Source of the DNA: Aporhodopirellula aestuarii
Lineage (GTDB): Bacteria > Planctomycetota > Planctomycetia > Pirellulales > Pirellulaceae
DNA: 32,946 nt
Assembly: GCF_023701485.1 (NCBI RefSeq)
Contig: NZ_JAMQBK010000100.1
Coordinates: 1 to 32,946, forward strand
Reading direction: 5' to 3'
Part shown: positions 16,918 through 24,719 of the stretch, in pieces
Layout: every line of letters begins with the position of its first letter
Numbering within the stretch: position 1 is the stretch's first letter
Made by a program: the position numbers and the translations under genes
The notes under the pieces: model-generated
Databases searched by the model: none
What the model saw: only the letters and a program-made list of their open reading frames with translations
What the model was told of the DNA's origin: nothing

Positions 16918-18782
16918 GCGTTGCGACCTTTGCGACGTCGGTCGGATTCTTTCAATCCCATCTTGCGCAAGCGGATCGAAAGCGGAGTGACCTCCACGAG
17001 CTCATCATCCTCGATGTACTCGAGCGCGGTCTCGAGCGACATATCGCGTGGCGGCTTGAGAATGACGTTTTCGTCACTCCCGCTGGCACGCATGTTCGTG
17101 AGTTTCTTTTCACGCGACGGGTTGACGACCATATCGCCTTCGCGAGCGTTCTCGCCGACGATCATGCCTTCGTAAACTTCGATGCCCGCAGGCACAAACA
17201 GATCGCTGCGATCTTGCAGTGCGTACAAAGCAAACGGCATCGTTTTGCCGCCGGTCATCGATACCAAAACACCGTTGGCGCGACGTGGCACGTCGCCTTC
17301 CACCACGCGGTAACTTTCAAAGCGGTGGTGAATGATCGCGGTCCCGCGAGTCGCGTTCAGCAACCGGGTACGCAGTCCGATCAAACCACGCGAAGGAATG
17401 ATGAACTTCAACAGGCTGTATTCGCCGCGTTGTTTCATTTCTTCGAGTTGTCCGCGACGAAGTCCGACGAGCTCCATCACGGGGCCCATCACGTCCGTGG
17501 GAACTTCCACACGAAGTGTTTCAAACGGCTCGTGCTTTTTGCCGTCGATCATCTTGTAAACGACCTGCGGCTTCGCGACGCTGAGTTCATAACCTTCACG
17601 CCGCATTGTTTCGATCAAGATTGCCAGGTGCAGCACGCCCCGACCGGCGACCGCGTAGGCTTCCGTTCCTTCGATCATTCGCACTCGAAGTGCAACGTTT
17701 CGTTCGAGTTCTTTTTCGAGACGAGCCTTGATCTGTCGCGTCGTCACGTACTTGCCTTCGCGGCCCGCCATTGGCGATGAGTTGACGCTGAACACCATCT
17801 CGAGGGTCGGTTCGTCCACTTTCAAACGGGGCAATGGGTTGTCCGCGCCAGACGCTGTTAACGTGTCACCGATTTCGACGTCGTCGAGCCCTTCGAGTGC
17901 GACCAAGTCACCCGCCGAAGCGGATTCGGCCGCGACGCGTCCCAGGTTATCAAACAGGTACAACCCCGATGGTTTGACCTTGCGTTTGATCGGCTCGTCA
18001 TCGGCATTGAGACAATGCAGATCGAACGACTGGCCCATCGAAATGGTTCCCGCGTTGATCCGGCCGACCGCGATCCGGCCGACATATTCGCTCCAGTCGA
18101 GCGTCGTGACCATCATCTGAAAATCAGAGTCTGGATCAATCGTCGGACCAGGCAAGTGATCGACCAAGAGATCCAACAACGGAAGCATATTATCGGTGCG
18201 GACCGTGTGATCCGTCGTCGCAAAACCTTCCTTCGCACTCGTGTACACGTATCCGATGTCATCGAGCTGCTCTTCGCCACCGAGGTCGGCGAGCAACTCA
18301 AGGGCTTCATCGAGCGCTTCGTGGGGGCGTCCGTCTGGGCGGTCGACTTTGTTGACCACAACGATCGGCTTGCATCCAGCTTGCAGCGCCTTTTCGAGCA
18401 CGAAACGCGTCTGTGGCATTGGGCCTTCGGCAGCATCCACGAGCACCAAACAGCCATCGGCCATCTTCACAACCCGCTCGACTTCACCGCCGAAGTCCGC
18501 GTGACCGGGGGTGTCAATCAAGTTGATCTTCACACCGCGATAGGGGATCGCGATGTTTTTGGCAAGAATCGTGATCCCGCGTTCTTTCTCAAGATCGTTC
18601 GAATCGAGAATCCGTTCACCTTGGAGTTCCGTCGCCCGATACTGGCCGCTCTGACGAAGCAGGCAGTCGACCAGAGTCGTTTTGCCATGGTCGACGTGAG
18701 CGATAATCACCACGTTGCGAATGTCTTCGCGGGTGGCTGACGGCTTGGTAGTGTCTTGATTCAATGTGATAGCGGAAGACAA
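16914..18782 (-). CDS. typA: Translational GTPase TypA/BipA
   Basis: TypA/BipA is a ribosome-associated GTPase important for 50S assembly and stress or cold growth in other bacteria. The 622-aa protein shows G1 IIAHVDHGKTT, the switch region KERGITILAKN, G3 DTPGHADF, G4 VVNKVDRPDGR, and the BipA-type C-terminus including RPQVVYK-like AKPQVVYKMIDGKK and SRGLIGLRTRLL. It is slightly longer at the N-terminus than E. coli BipA, by about 17 residues. No ATG is available before the G1 motif, so I keep the TTG at 18782; another TTG a few codons later is possible. No clear Shine-Dalgarno is visible. It forms a probable two-gene operon with the histidine phosphatase. Confidence 0.97.
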   Translation of the reverse strand: MSSAITLNQDTTKPSATREDIRNVVIIAHVDHGKTTLVDCLLRQSGQYRATELQGERILDSNDLEKERGITILAKNIAIPYRGVKINLIDTPGHADFGGEVERVVKMADGCLVLVDAAEGPMPQTRFVLEKALQAGCKPIVVVNKVDRPDGRPHEALDEALELLADLGGEEQLDDIGYVYTSAKEGFATTDHTVRTDNMLPLLDLLVDHLPGPTIDPDSDFQMMVTTLDWSEYVGRIAVGRINAGTISMGQSFDLHCLNADDEPIKRKVKPSGLYLFDNLGRVAAESASAGDLVALEGLDDVEIGDTLTASGADNPLPRLKVDEPTLEMVFSVNSSPMAGREGKYVTTRQIKARLEKELERNVALRVRMIEGTEAYAVAGRGVLHLAILIETMRREGYELSVAKPQVVYKMIDGKKHEPFETLRVEVPTDVMGPVMELVGLRRGQLEEMKQRGEYSLLKFIIPSRGLIGLRTRLLNATRGTAIIHHRFESYRVVEGDVPRRANGVLVSMTGGKTMPFALYALQDRSDLFVPAGIEVYEGMIVGENAREGDMVVNPSREKKLTNMRASGSDENVILKPPRDMSLETALEYIEDDELVEVTPLSIRLRKMGLKESDRRRKGRNA

Positions 18783-18979
18783 GGGGAAAGCTTTCGATCT
18801 AAACTGACAAGGCGGGCGATAACAGATAGCATGGTCAGTTCGGCATCGCTATCTCGATGGACGTTGACGTAGTTCTAGTTTCTGCGGCGATCCGTCACTA
18901 GGCGAAATGGCACGAATGTTGCCCATCCCCGCCGTAACCCCCCTTAAAACAAACTGCTCGCCCTTTCGCCGATTCAGCC
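18783..18979. promoter_or_regulatory. Divergent promoter region between typA and the epimerase
   Basis: The 197-bp gap separates two genes transcribed away from each other, so it must hold both promoters. I cannot name -35/-10 elements with confidence. Confidence 0.4.
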
Positions 18980-19864
18980 ATGCTCGTAGCCCTTACCGGA
19001 GGGACCGGATTCGTCGGTCGCCACACAATCTCACGTCTCACCGCGAACGGGCACACCGTCCGAACCTGGTACCGCAGGGACCCGCCCGAACCGATTTCAG
19101 GGGTCGAATGGATCCCCGGACAGCTCGACGATCCAGATGCGACGCGATCCCTAATCGAGGGGTGCGACGCCGTCGTCCACACGGCCGTCGCCCGGCAAGG
19201 GCAGAGCTTCATGCGAGAACCCGACGATCCGATCAACTATTTCCAAACCAACGTCGTCGGCTCGCTGCGTTTAATCGCCGAATCGGAAGCCGCCGGCGTC
19301 AAACGCTTCGTTTTCATCTCTTCCGGCACCGTTCACCAACACGTCGCCGACGACTTGCCACTCGACGAACGACACCCGCTGTGGCCGTCATCGATGTACG
19401 GGGCAAGCAAGGCGTCGGTCGAAACGCTTGTCCACGCTTACGGGCTTTCCGATCGCCTCAACATCGCAACGCTCCGCCCTGTCTCGATCGTCGGTGTCGA
19501 CAACCCGATCGAACACTCGAAGTGGTTCGGTTTGGTGCGTGCGATGAAAGCGAACGAGCCCGTCGATATCAGCGGCGGCGGCAAAGTTGTCCCTGTCGAC
19601 GATCTCGCCCGCGCGATCGATTGCCTGCTCAACACCGACCAACCGATCGCCGGACAAACCTACAACTGCTCCGCAGGTTTCTACAGCACGCACACCATTG
19701 CGACGATGATCCGCGAGATCACCGGCAGCAAATCGGAATGGACCGGCACCGAAAAAACATCCGCCCGAGAACTTCACACCGACAAGATCGAACAGCTCGG
19801 GATGCGGTTCAGCGGCAATGATGAGATTCACCGCATTATCGAATCGCTGGTGCAGCAATCCTAA
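18980..19864 (+). CDS. NAD-dependent epimerase/dehydratase family protein
   Basis: The 294-aa protein is an extended SDR: nucleotide-binding motif TGGTGFVGRH (7-16), the DxxD/VVHTAV strand-4 segment, FISSGTV with the catalytic Ser/Thr region, and the YGASKAS active-site Tyr-Lys pair, then LRPVSIVG. All core residues are present, so it should be a functional sugar-nucleotide epimerase/dehydratase or a related reductase; the substrate is not predictable. The ATG at 18980 starts directly at the first beta-strand as usual. An overlapping plus-strand frame (18907-19821) is Arg-rich and rejected. It is convergent with the RNase HI gene, the intervening 302 bp holding a 121-bp palindromic element. 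Confidence 0.93.
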   Translation: MLVALTGGTGFVGRHTISRLTANGHTVRTWYRRDPPEPISGVEWIPGQLDDPDATRSLIEGCDAVVHTAVARQGQSFMREPDDPINYFQTNVVGSLRLIAESEAAGVKRFVFISSGTVHQHVADDLPLDERHPLWPSSMYGASKASVETLVHAYGLSDRLNIATLRPVSIVGVDNPIEHSKWFGLVRAMKANEPVDISGGGKVVPVDDLARAIDCLLNTDQPIAGQTYNCSAGFYSTHTIATMIREITGSKSEWTGTEKTSARELHTDKIEQLGMRFSGNDEIHRIIESLVQQS

Positions 19865-19972
19865 CTGGACAGCGCCACGTTCTGGCATACGCATTGGAGA
19901 TTTCATCGCTCACGTAGCTGAGTCTCTCTAAGTCTCCGCATGCGGGTAACACCCGCAATTCTCGGTCTCGGG

Positions 19973-20093
19973 GGACGTCGATTTAATTACTGCGGGATTT
20001 CAAAAGTAGTGGAACGGCGCGAGCCGTCCGGTGAGGCGGGACCGGACGGCTCGCGCCGGTCCGCTAAAAAGTGCACTAAAACAATCAACGTCC
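19973..20093 (+). repeat. 121-bp palindromic element, copy A
   Basis: It begins GGACGTCGATT and ends AATCAACGTCC, which are imperfect terminal inverted repeats. In between are ATTACTGCGGG and a large hairpin whose 26-nt arms (20007-20032 and 20041-20066) pair with only about two or three mismatches around a GAGGCGGG loop. Copies B (20922-21042, opposite orientation) and C (28826-28946, same orientation) have exactly the same length and order. It lies between two convergent genes, so it could also function as a bidirectional terminator. No coding capacity. Confidence 0.88.
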
Positions 20094-20166
20094 GGAGAGA
20101 CTGAGTTACGTTAATAGTGTCGCGGTCCAGCCAGATAAGCCGCCACGGCATTCCCTGGCCGCGGAG

Positions 20167-20823
20167 TTACTTCCTACCAAAGTCTGCTGGAATCTCGCCC
20201 CAACGCTTGGTTTCCCATTTAAGAATGGGATTACGGATTTTGTGTTCCGCTAACCATTTCTCTGCACGGCGAATCAAATTAAATAGCTTGCGATTCTCCG
20301 CCGTCGCGGGCAACTTTGTGCGACAAACACCTTGCTGGACCCAAGCTCTCCCGATCTTTGAATCGGAATAAATCGGTGTCTCATACTGTTCGGCATGATC
20401 CAGTAGCGCGAGGGCATGAACGATTGCCAAGAACTCGCCAATGTTCACGGTTCCTTCTGGATAAGGCCCCATGTGAAACAAGTTGATCCCCGACTCGATC
20501 TCCACACCTTGATATTCGAGCTCGCCCGGATTGCCTTTGCACGCCGCGTCGACCGCCCACGCGGTCATGTCCACGCCGAGCCCCTCGAGATCTTCAGGGT
20601 CGATGTTGGGCGTCGGCGTTTTCTTCTTCGAATCGCCACCCTTGCCCCAATAGTCTTCCGGCCCCTTGGCATATGCCGCTTCGGCGGCCGCGCGGGTCGG
20701 AAACGATTTGTATTTGGCGTCTGAGAACCCCGAAATTTCTCGCTGGCACTGTTCCCAAGTCGAATAAACGCCAGGATGGAATCCTTGCCAGACGACGTAC
20801 GATTTTGGCTTCTTAGCCGCCAT
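20167..20823 (-). CDS. rnhA: Ribonuclease HI with N-terminal viroplasmin domain
   Basis: The first ~50 residues (YVVWQGFHPGVYSTWEQCQ...YKSFPTRAAAEAAY) are a viroplasmin/RNase H1 N-terminal hybrid-binding domain. A Lys/Pro-rich linker leads to an RNase H domain with the acidic residues Asp92 (WAVDAACKGNPG), Glu130 (NIGEFLAI), Asp154 (IYSDSKIG) and probably Asp214 near the C-terminus (GEIPADFGRK). It should cleave the RNA strand of RNA-DNA hybrids. The 218-aa length suits this architecture. The ATG at 20823 has a GAGG just upstream, close spacing. The gene is bracketed by 121-bp elements A and B in opposite orientation. Gene symbol is by family; a second RNase H gene may exist elsewhere in the genome. 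Confidence 0.93.
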   Translation of the reverse strand: MAAKKPKSYVVWQGFHPGVYSTWEQCQREISGFSDAKYKSFPTRAAAEAAYAKGPEDYWGKGGDSKKKTPTPNIDPEDLEGLGVDMTAWAVDAACKGNPGELEYQGVEIESGINLFHMGPYPEGTVNIGEFLAIVHALALLDHAEQYETPIYSDSKIGRAWVQQGVCRTKLPATAENRKLFNLIRRAEKWLAEHKIRNPILKWETKRWGEIPADFGRK

Positions 20824-20921
20824 GCTACCTCTTTCGGGTTTTCAGCGAGAACAAGATTCTGGTTCGCCGTACTATGAGACGCCCAGCAAACATTGCATGA
20901 TCTAACACGCAAACACGCGAG

Positions 20922-21042
20922 GGACGTTGATTGTTTTACTGCTATTTCTAGCGGAACGGCGCAAGCCGTCCGGTCGCGAGTCACCGGACGGCTCGCGCCG
21001 TTCCGCTACATTTGAAAACCCGCAGTAACTGAATCGGCGTCC
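20922..21042 (-). repeat. 121-bp palindromic element, copy B (inverted relative to A)
   Basis: Read on the minus strand it starts GGACGCCGATT, continues TTACTGCGGG, has the same large hairpin (26-nt arms at 20949-20974 and 20983-21008, near perfect) and ends AATCAACGTCC. Same 121-bp length as A and C. It lies between the DUF1573 stop and the RNase HI start. Confidence 0.88.
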
Positions 21043-21336
21043 CACGCATGTTAACCAGGAGCGAGGAACAAAACACAGGCCGTTTGTTCGATGAATCCGC
21101 CCGAATTTCTTAACCCGAGGATTCCTGGTAAGCGCAAAGGCGCCGTTCAACTTCAGCGAGATCCTGAGTTAGCCGCCGTTCGATTTCAGAACTCGTACGT
21201 CCAATGCACAACTGAGACGATGGCTCAAACGGGAGGTGAAGATGCCCCCATCTTTCGTGCCTAGCCGCTTAGCAACCGAACGTTCCGATGTGACGCCAGA
21301 TCGAATGTTCGCGAACCGCCGTGATCGGCTCAACAG
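21043..21336. other. Intergenic region between element B and the DUF1573 gene
   Basis: About 290 bp, part of the 513-bp gap between rnhA and the DUF1573 gene. I see no gene, tRNA or clear repeat here. Short frames (for example from 21236 on the plus strand) run into the DUF1573 gene antisense and show no domain. Confidence 0.5.
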
Positions 21337-22359
21337 CTACCGAATCGTTCCGGTTGCGACGCACTCGGCGGTCTTGCCGCCCTGTAAGTCAGTCACAATC
21401 TCGATCTTCTGCGCGATTCGATCAGGCGTATCCCCCGAATCGAATTTCAACTGAACGAAGTGCAGCTTCTTCTTGCCTTCCGGGATCTCGAACGAGAACC
21501 GCTTATCGACACAACGAACTTCCGTGATCGCGAATGGCTCATCGGCACGCACGAGCAGCCGTTTGCCGACACTCTCACCCACGGTCGCCGTACCAAGACT
21601 CACCGCCGCCGGCGACACCGTCAACGCAGGACGAACGTGCCCTGCCACTGCCATTTCAATCGTCGGGAACTGCGTATCGTTGCTGATCAAAGTCAATCGT
21701 TCGCGAATATCGCCTTCCGACATCGACTCCTTCATCCGCACTTGCATTTCGTATTCCACCAATCCCGGTTGAACACGTGGTGCACTCAACTTCACCGCCA
21801 AGTCGCTGCAGTGACTACGAACATCTTGGATTCTCCACCCCGGATTCCCGCGATGAGAGATCTTGATCGTGCGATCTTTCACTTCACCCGGCTTCGACTG
21901 ACCGAAATCGATTTCCGCTGGTTCGAAGGTCACGTCGGTGCGGATGAATCCCGAGACTTGCAATTGCACTTCGGCGTAATACGGTTGGTCAAAGACGACC
22001 GTAATCGTCGCGGCCTTTTGTCCGACAAACGTGCTCGTGTTTAACGTCGCAATGATCGACGCGGTTTCATGCGTCGCCAGCGTGTCCTTGCTCACCGACG
22101 GAGTCGTGCATCCGCAACTGCTGCGTACGGCGGCCACGTGAACGTCTTCTTCGTAGAGGTTTCGAAACTCAAAGTAGTGCTGCGCCGTAGCACCCCGTCC
22201 GACAACACGGAAATCGTGCTTCGTCTCCGAAAACATCCGTTGAGCCCAATTCTCTTCCGCTGCCGCCCGGCCCGGTACCGCTAGTAATCCGAAACAACCT
22301 ACGACGCAGGCAACAGCGAACCGACTGACCAAGAGACTCCGTGGGATCAATGTTTTCAT
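21337..22359 (-). CDS. DUF1573 domain secreted protein
   Basis: A 340-aa exported protein. The N-terminal MKTLIPRSLLVSRFAVACVV with a following GLLAVPGRAAAEE is a signal peptide. The next ~100 residues contain HDFRVVGRGATAQHYFEFRN and the CGCTTP motif characteristic of DUF1573 (immunoglobulin-like ASH fold), and later segments (FEPAEIDFGQSKPGEVKDRTIKI, VSPAAVSLGTATVGESV) repeat the same fold, suggesting three Ig-like units. The function of the family is unknown; it is frequent in planctomycetes and Bacteroidota. The start ATG at 22359 gives a proper signal peptide; a longer frame to 22422 adds 21 residues ahead of it. It is the last gene of the minus-strand cluster, 96 nt after maf. Confidence 0.88.
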   Translation of the reverse strand: MKTLIPRSLLVSRFAVACVVGCFGLLAVPGRAAAEENWAQRMFSETKHDFRVVGRGATAQHYFEFRNLYEEDVHVAAVRSSCGCTTPSVSKDTLATHETASIIATLNTSTFVGQKAATITVVFDQPYYAEVQLQVSGFIRTDVTFEPAEIDFGQSKPGEVKDRTIKISHRGNPGWRIQDVRSHCSDLAVKLSAPRVQPGLVEYEMQVRMKESMSEGDIRERLTLISNDTQFPTIEMAVAGHVRPALTVSPAAVSLGTATVGESVGKRLLVRADEPFAITEVRCVDKRFSFEIPEGKKKLHFVQLKFDSGDTPDRIAQKIEIVTDLQGGKTAECVATGTIR

Positions 22360-22455
22360 CAGACTGAGTTTCCCTCTGTTCCTATCAGTAAAAAAATGGA
22401 GTGCCATTCGGGGGACCTCCACTGAGTCATTCTTGCAAAATAGATCCCAAACAGT

Positions 22456-23112
22456 TCAGCGGACTTCCTTTTGTACCTTGTCGGCCAATGAGGAGAAATT
22501 TTCCAATATTTCCGCTAAACGTTCCATGGGTAATCCGACAACGTTACTCTCGCTATCGTTTTCGACGATCTGGATCCAGTCATTTCCGTCTTGATAGCCG
22601 AATCCGCCAGCCTTGCCTTCCCACTTACCACTGTCAAGGTATTCGCCGATGGCCTCGTCGCTCAGCGGAGACATTTCCAGTCGTGACTGCACGACATCGA
22701 AGTAACACTGATTCGTGCCCGTCGACCAGACGCAGACCCCCGTAAACACGTCGTGTTTCTGTCCCGACAGCAGCCTCAACATCGATTCCGCATCATCGCG
22801 GTCGGCTGGTTTACCCAAGATTTTCCCGCCACAGGCGGCGAGCGTATCGGCGGCTAGGATGAACGATCGTTTTCGCCGCCGGACCACATCGACGGCCTTC
22901 TGGAACGCGAGCCGCGCGACCATCTCCGTAACGGTTTCTTTGTAATCGACGCCGCACTCCGCCGAATCCGCAGCCGGACAGACCTCAAATTCGTACCCAG
23001 CTGCCTTGAGCAATTCGGCTCGCCGGGGTGATCCGCTGGCCAACACCAACGGTTCCCCGGTCGGAATTTTGGTCCGAGGCAGGCCGTTCATCAAAGGAAG
23101 TGGTTTGCTCAT
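22456..23112 (-). CDS. maf: Maf family nucleotide pyrophosphatase
   Basis: Maf proteins hydrolyse non-canonical or modified NTPs to NMPs and have been tied to septum formation in Bacillus. The 218-aa protein shows LASGSPRRAELLKAAG, FILAADTLAACGGKILGKP (the ADT...LGKP core), VFTGVCV and GKAGGFGYQD, the Lys and Gln of which are conserved. An N-terminal extension of ~20 residues precedes the first strand. Its ATG overlaps the stop of the upstream membrane protein gene (ATGA), showing translational coupling. Some active-site-neighbour residues differ from E. coli Maf/YceF, so the nucleotide preference is not assigned. Confidence 0.94.
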   Translation of the reverse strand: MSKPLPLMNGLPRTKIPTGEPLVLASGSPRRAELLKAAGYEFEVCPAADSAECGVDYKETVTEMVARLAFQKAVDVVRRRKRSFILAADTLAACGGKILGKPADRDDAESMLRLLSGQKHDVFTGVCVWSTGTNQCYFDVVQSRLEMSPLSDEAIGEYLDSGKWEGKAGGFGYQDGNDWIQIVENDSESNVVGLPMERLAEILENFSSLADKVQKEVR

Positions 23113-23642
23113 TGGTTCGCGTTCTCCACCGCCGATGTCCGGTCGGCGTTTGTATCGGCATGTTTGCTGAGAGGTAGGCTCGAGGATGATTCATAGTGTT
23201 TGGCAAGCACGATCGCCAGCACCCCAAGGATCAGCAACAGGACTCCGATCACCCGAAGCGGCGAAGCGGGAACGCGTGGGTTTCCAAACCAACCGTAGTG
23301 ATCCAGCATCAGCGCGAGCAACGTTTGGCCGGTCATCACCGCCGCAAACCATGGCAACGATCCAACCCGCGGCACCAAGACCAACGAACTCGTTACCAGG
23401 ACGACGCCGATCGCACCACCGATCCACGCCCAATACGGAAGTTGCCCCGGTGAAACGCTCAACCGTGGCGGAAAGATTCCACCCACGATTGTGATCACCA
23501 ACACGATCGCGAATCCGGAGCCGAATGAAAACAACGACGCGTGCAACGGATGGTGCATGTATTTGCCCAGCATGCCGTTTGCACTCGGTTGGATCGCAAG
23601 GATCCCACCGGCGAACAGACCGATGATGATGGCGATCGCCAT
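23109..23642 (-). CDS. DMT/YdcZ-type (DUF606) membrane transporter
   Basis: A 177-aa protein with about five transmembrane helices: IAIIIGLFAGGILAIQPSAN, SFGSGFAIVLVITIVGGI, YWAWIGGAIGVVLVTSSLVL, WFAAVMTGQTLLALMLDHYG and VIGVLLLILGVLAIVLA. The NGMLGKYMHHPLHASLFSF loop and TGQTLLAL motif match the DMT_YdcZ half-size family; substrates of that family are unknown. A polar C-terminal tail of ~30 residues is added. I start at the ATG at 23642, where the first helix begins; the longer frame to 23825 adds 61 Arg-rich residues and overlaps panD. Stop overlaps the maf start. Confidence 0.86.
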   Translation of the reverse strand: MAIAIIIGLFAGGILAIQPSANGMLGKYMHHPLHASLFSFGSGFAIVLVITIVGGIFPPRLSVSPGQLPYWAWIGGAIGVVLVTSSLVLVPRVGSLPWFAAVMTGQTLLALMLDHYGWFGNPRVPASPLRVIGVLLLILGVLAIVLAKHYESSSSLPLSKHADTNADRTSAVENANQ

Positions 23643-23676
23643 CCAACCCGTCTCGCTAGCCGGGGACGGGCTCAAC

Positions 23677-24165
23677 CTAACACTCTTCTGCGAATGCGTG
23701 CTGGCGAGCCGCAGCGGCTTGGAATCCGTCCACGTCCGGCGTTTTGCCCGCCGCGCGATCGGTCGCGGTAGGCATCTGCGGACCTGGCACTTCTGGACCG
23801 GTGTGGCTGATCTCGTTCTTCTCATTGACGAAGATCAATTTCGGCTGGTGCGATTTGACTTCCGATTCAGGAATCATCGCAAACGCGGCTAAAATGACGT
23901 GGTCGCCTGGACGGATCAAATGCGCTGCGGCACCATTAGCGCAAATATCGCTCGACCCCGGTAAACCTTCGATCGCATAAGTTTCCAAACGCGTACCGCG
24001 GGTCACGTCCCAAACATGCAACGATTCATACGCGACGATCCCCGCCGCCTCCAACAATTCAGGAGGCACGGTTAAACTGCCCTCGTAATTAACGTCGGCA
24101 GCGGTCACGGTCGCGCGATGGATCTTCGCCGCGAGCAGTTTGCGGTAACGATGGGGAGCGTCCAA
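23677..24165 (-). CDS. panD: Aspartate 1-decarboxylase, PanD
   Basis: PanD makes beta-alanine from aspartate for pantothenate and coenzyme A synthesis. It is made as a proenzyme that self-cleaves before a Ser to create a pyruvoyl group; here Gly29-Ser30 in NYEGSLTV is that site. KIHRATVTAAD, the Tyr-rich region NGAAAHL and the GDHVILAAFA segment are typical. At 162 aa it is about 36 residues longer than the usual ~126, with a Pro/Ala-rich C-terminal tail not seen in most homologues. The start is a TTG at 24165, 5 nt after the previous stop, giving a leader like MxxxxRxLLxxKIHRA; no in-frame ATG is available. Likely cotranscribed with the receiver-like gene. Confidence 0.95.
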   Translation of the reverse strand: MDAPHRYRKLLAAKIHRATVTAADVNYEGSLTVPPELLEAAGIVAYESLHVWDVTRGTRLETYAIEGLPGSSDICANGAAAHLIRPGDHVILAAFAMIPESEVKSHQPKLIFVNEKNEISHTGPEVPGPQMPTATDRAAGKTPDVDGFQAAAARQHAFAEEC

Positions 24166-24170
24166 TGTCG

Positions 24171-24545
24171 CTAGCTCGTCAGAAAGGGTTTCAGTTTGTC
24201 GATCGTACCCGGTTTACCGATCTCTAATTTTCCGAACCCATACGCTGCACCTTCGGCAACAGCTGCCTCTTGGTGCTCCTCGTAGTTCGTGACCAACATC
24301 ACGGGAACATTGCTGATCTCTGGATCCGATTTGATCTTTTTGATGATTTCCAACCCATCACTGTAGTCACGATCCAACTTGCGATTCACCGTCACAAGAT
24401 CAACCTTGCGTTTGCGAAGCAACTCAACGGTGTCGTCGGCTCCATGCGTCTGCAGCACGGTGGCTTCAAAGTTGGACGTCACCATTTGACGAATCGAATT
24501 GAAGTCAGGACCACAATTACCGCAATCAACAAGCGTTTTTACCAT
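24171..24545 (-). CDS. Receiver-like protein lacking the phospho-acceptor Asp
   Basis: The 124-aa protein looks like a CheY-type receiver domain: KTLVDCGNCGPDFNSIRQMV (strand 1 and helix 1), VDLVTVNRKL (strand 3), DGLEIIKKIKSDP (helix 3), VPVMLVTNYEE (strand 4 with the Thr switch residue) and YGFGKLEIGKPGTIDKL with Lys. The phospho-acceptor Asp position in DLVTVN is Asn, and the acidic pair after strand 1 is reduced. It is therefore probably a non-phosphorylated or atypical pseudo-receiver. It has no output domain. Start ATG at 24545 begins at strand 1; the longer frame to 24695 is discarded. It is 5 nt upstream of panD. Confidence 0.82.
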   Translation of the reverse strand: MVKTLVDCGNCGPDFNSIRQMVTSNFEATVLQTHGADDTVELLRKRKVDLVTVNRKLDRDYSDGLEIIKKIKSDPEISNVPVMLVTNYEEHQEAAVAEGAAYGFGKLEIGKPGTIDKLKPFLTS

Positions 24546-24719
24546 CGGGAAAGATGTGGGATCTGGGCTAGGGGTGGATGGAAGATCATTAAAAGGTTTA
24601 ACCGGCAGACAACAAATCGGCAAGGTGCACAGATTTCGCAGCTGCACGGCTCCCCCCGCTAGACCACCCCAAATGCCGCCATCCCGCCTCTGCAAACCGC
24701 TTCCGGCACCTCACACGCC

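Noticed and set aside
18907..19821. 304-codon Arg-rich plus-strand frame overlapping the epimerase
   Set aside because: The other frame has a complete SDR domain including TGGTGFVG and YGASK; this one is Arg/His-rich shadow.
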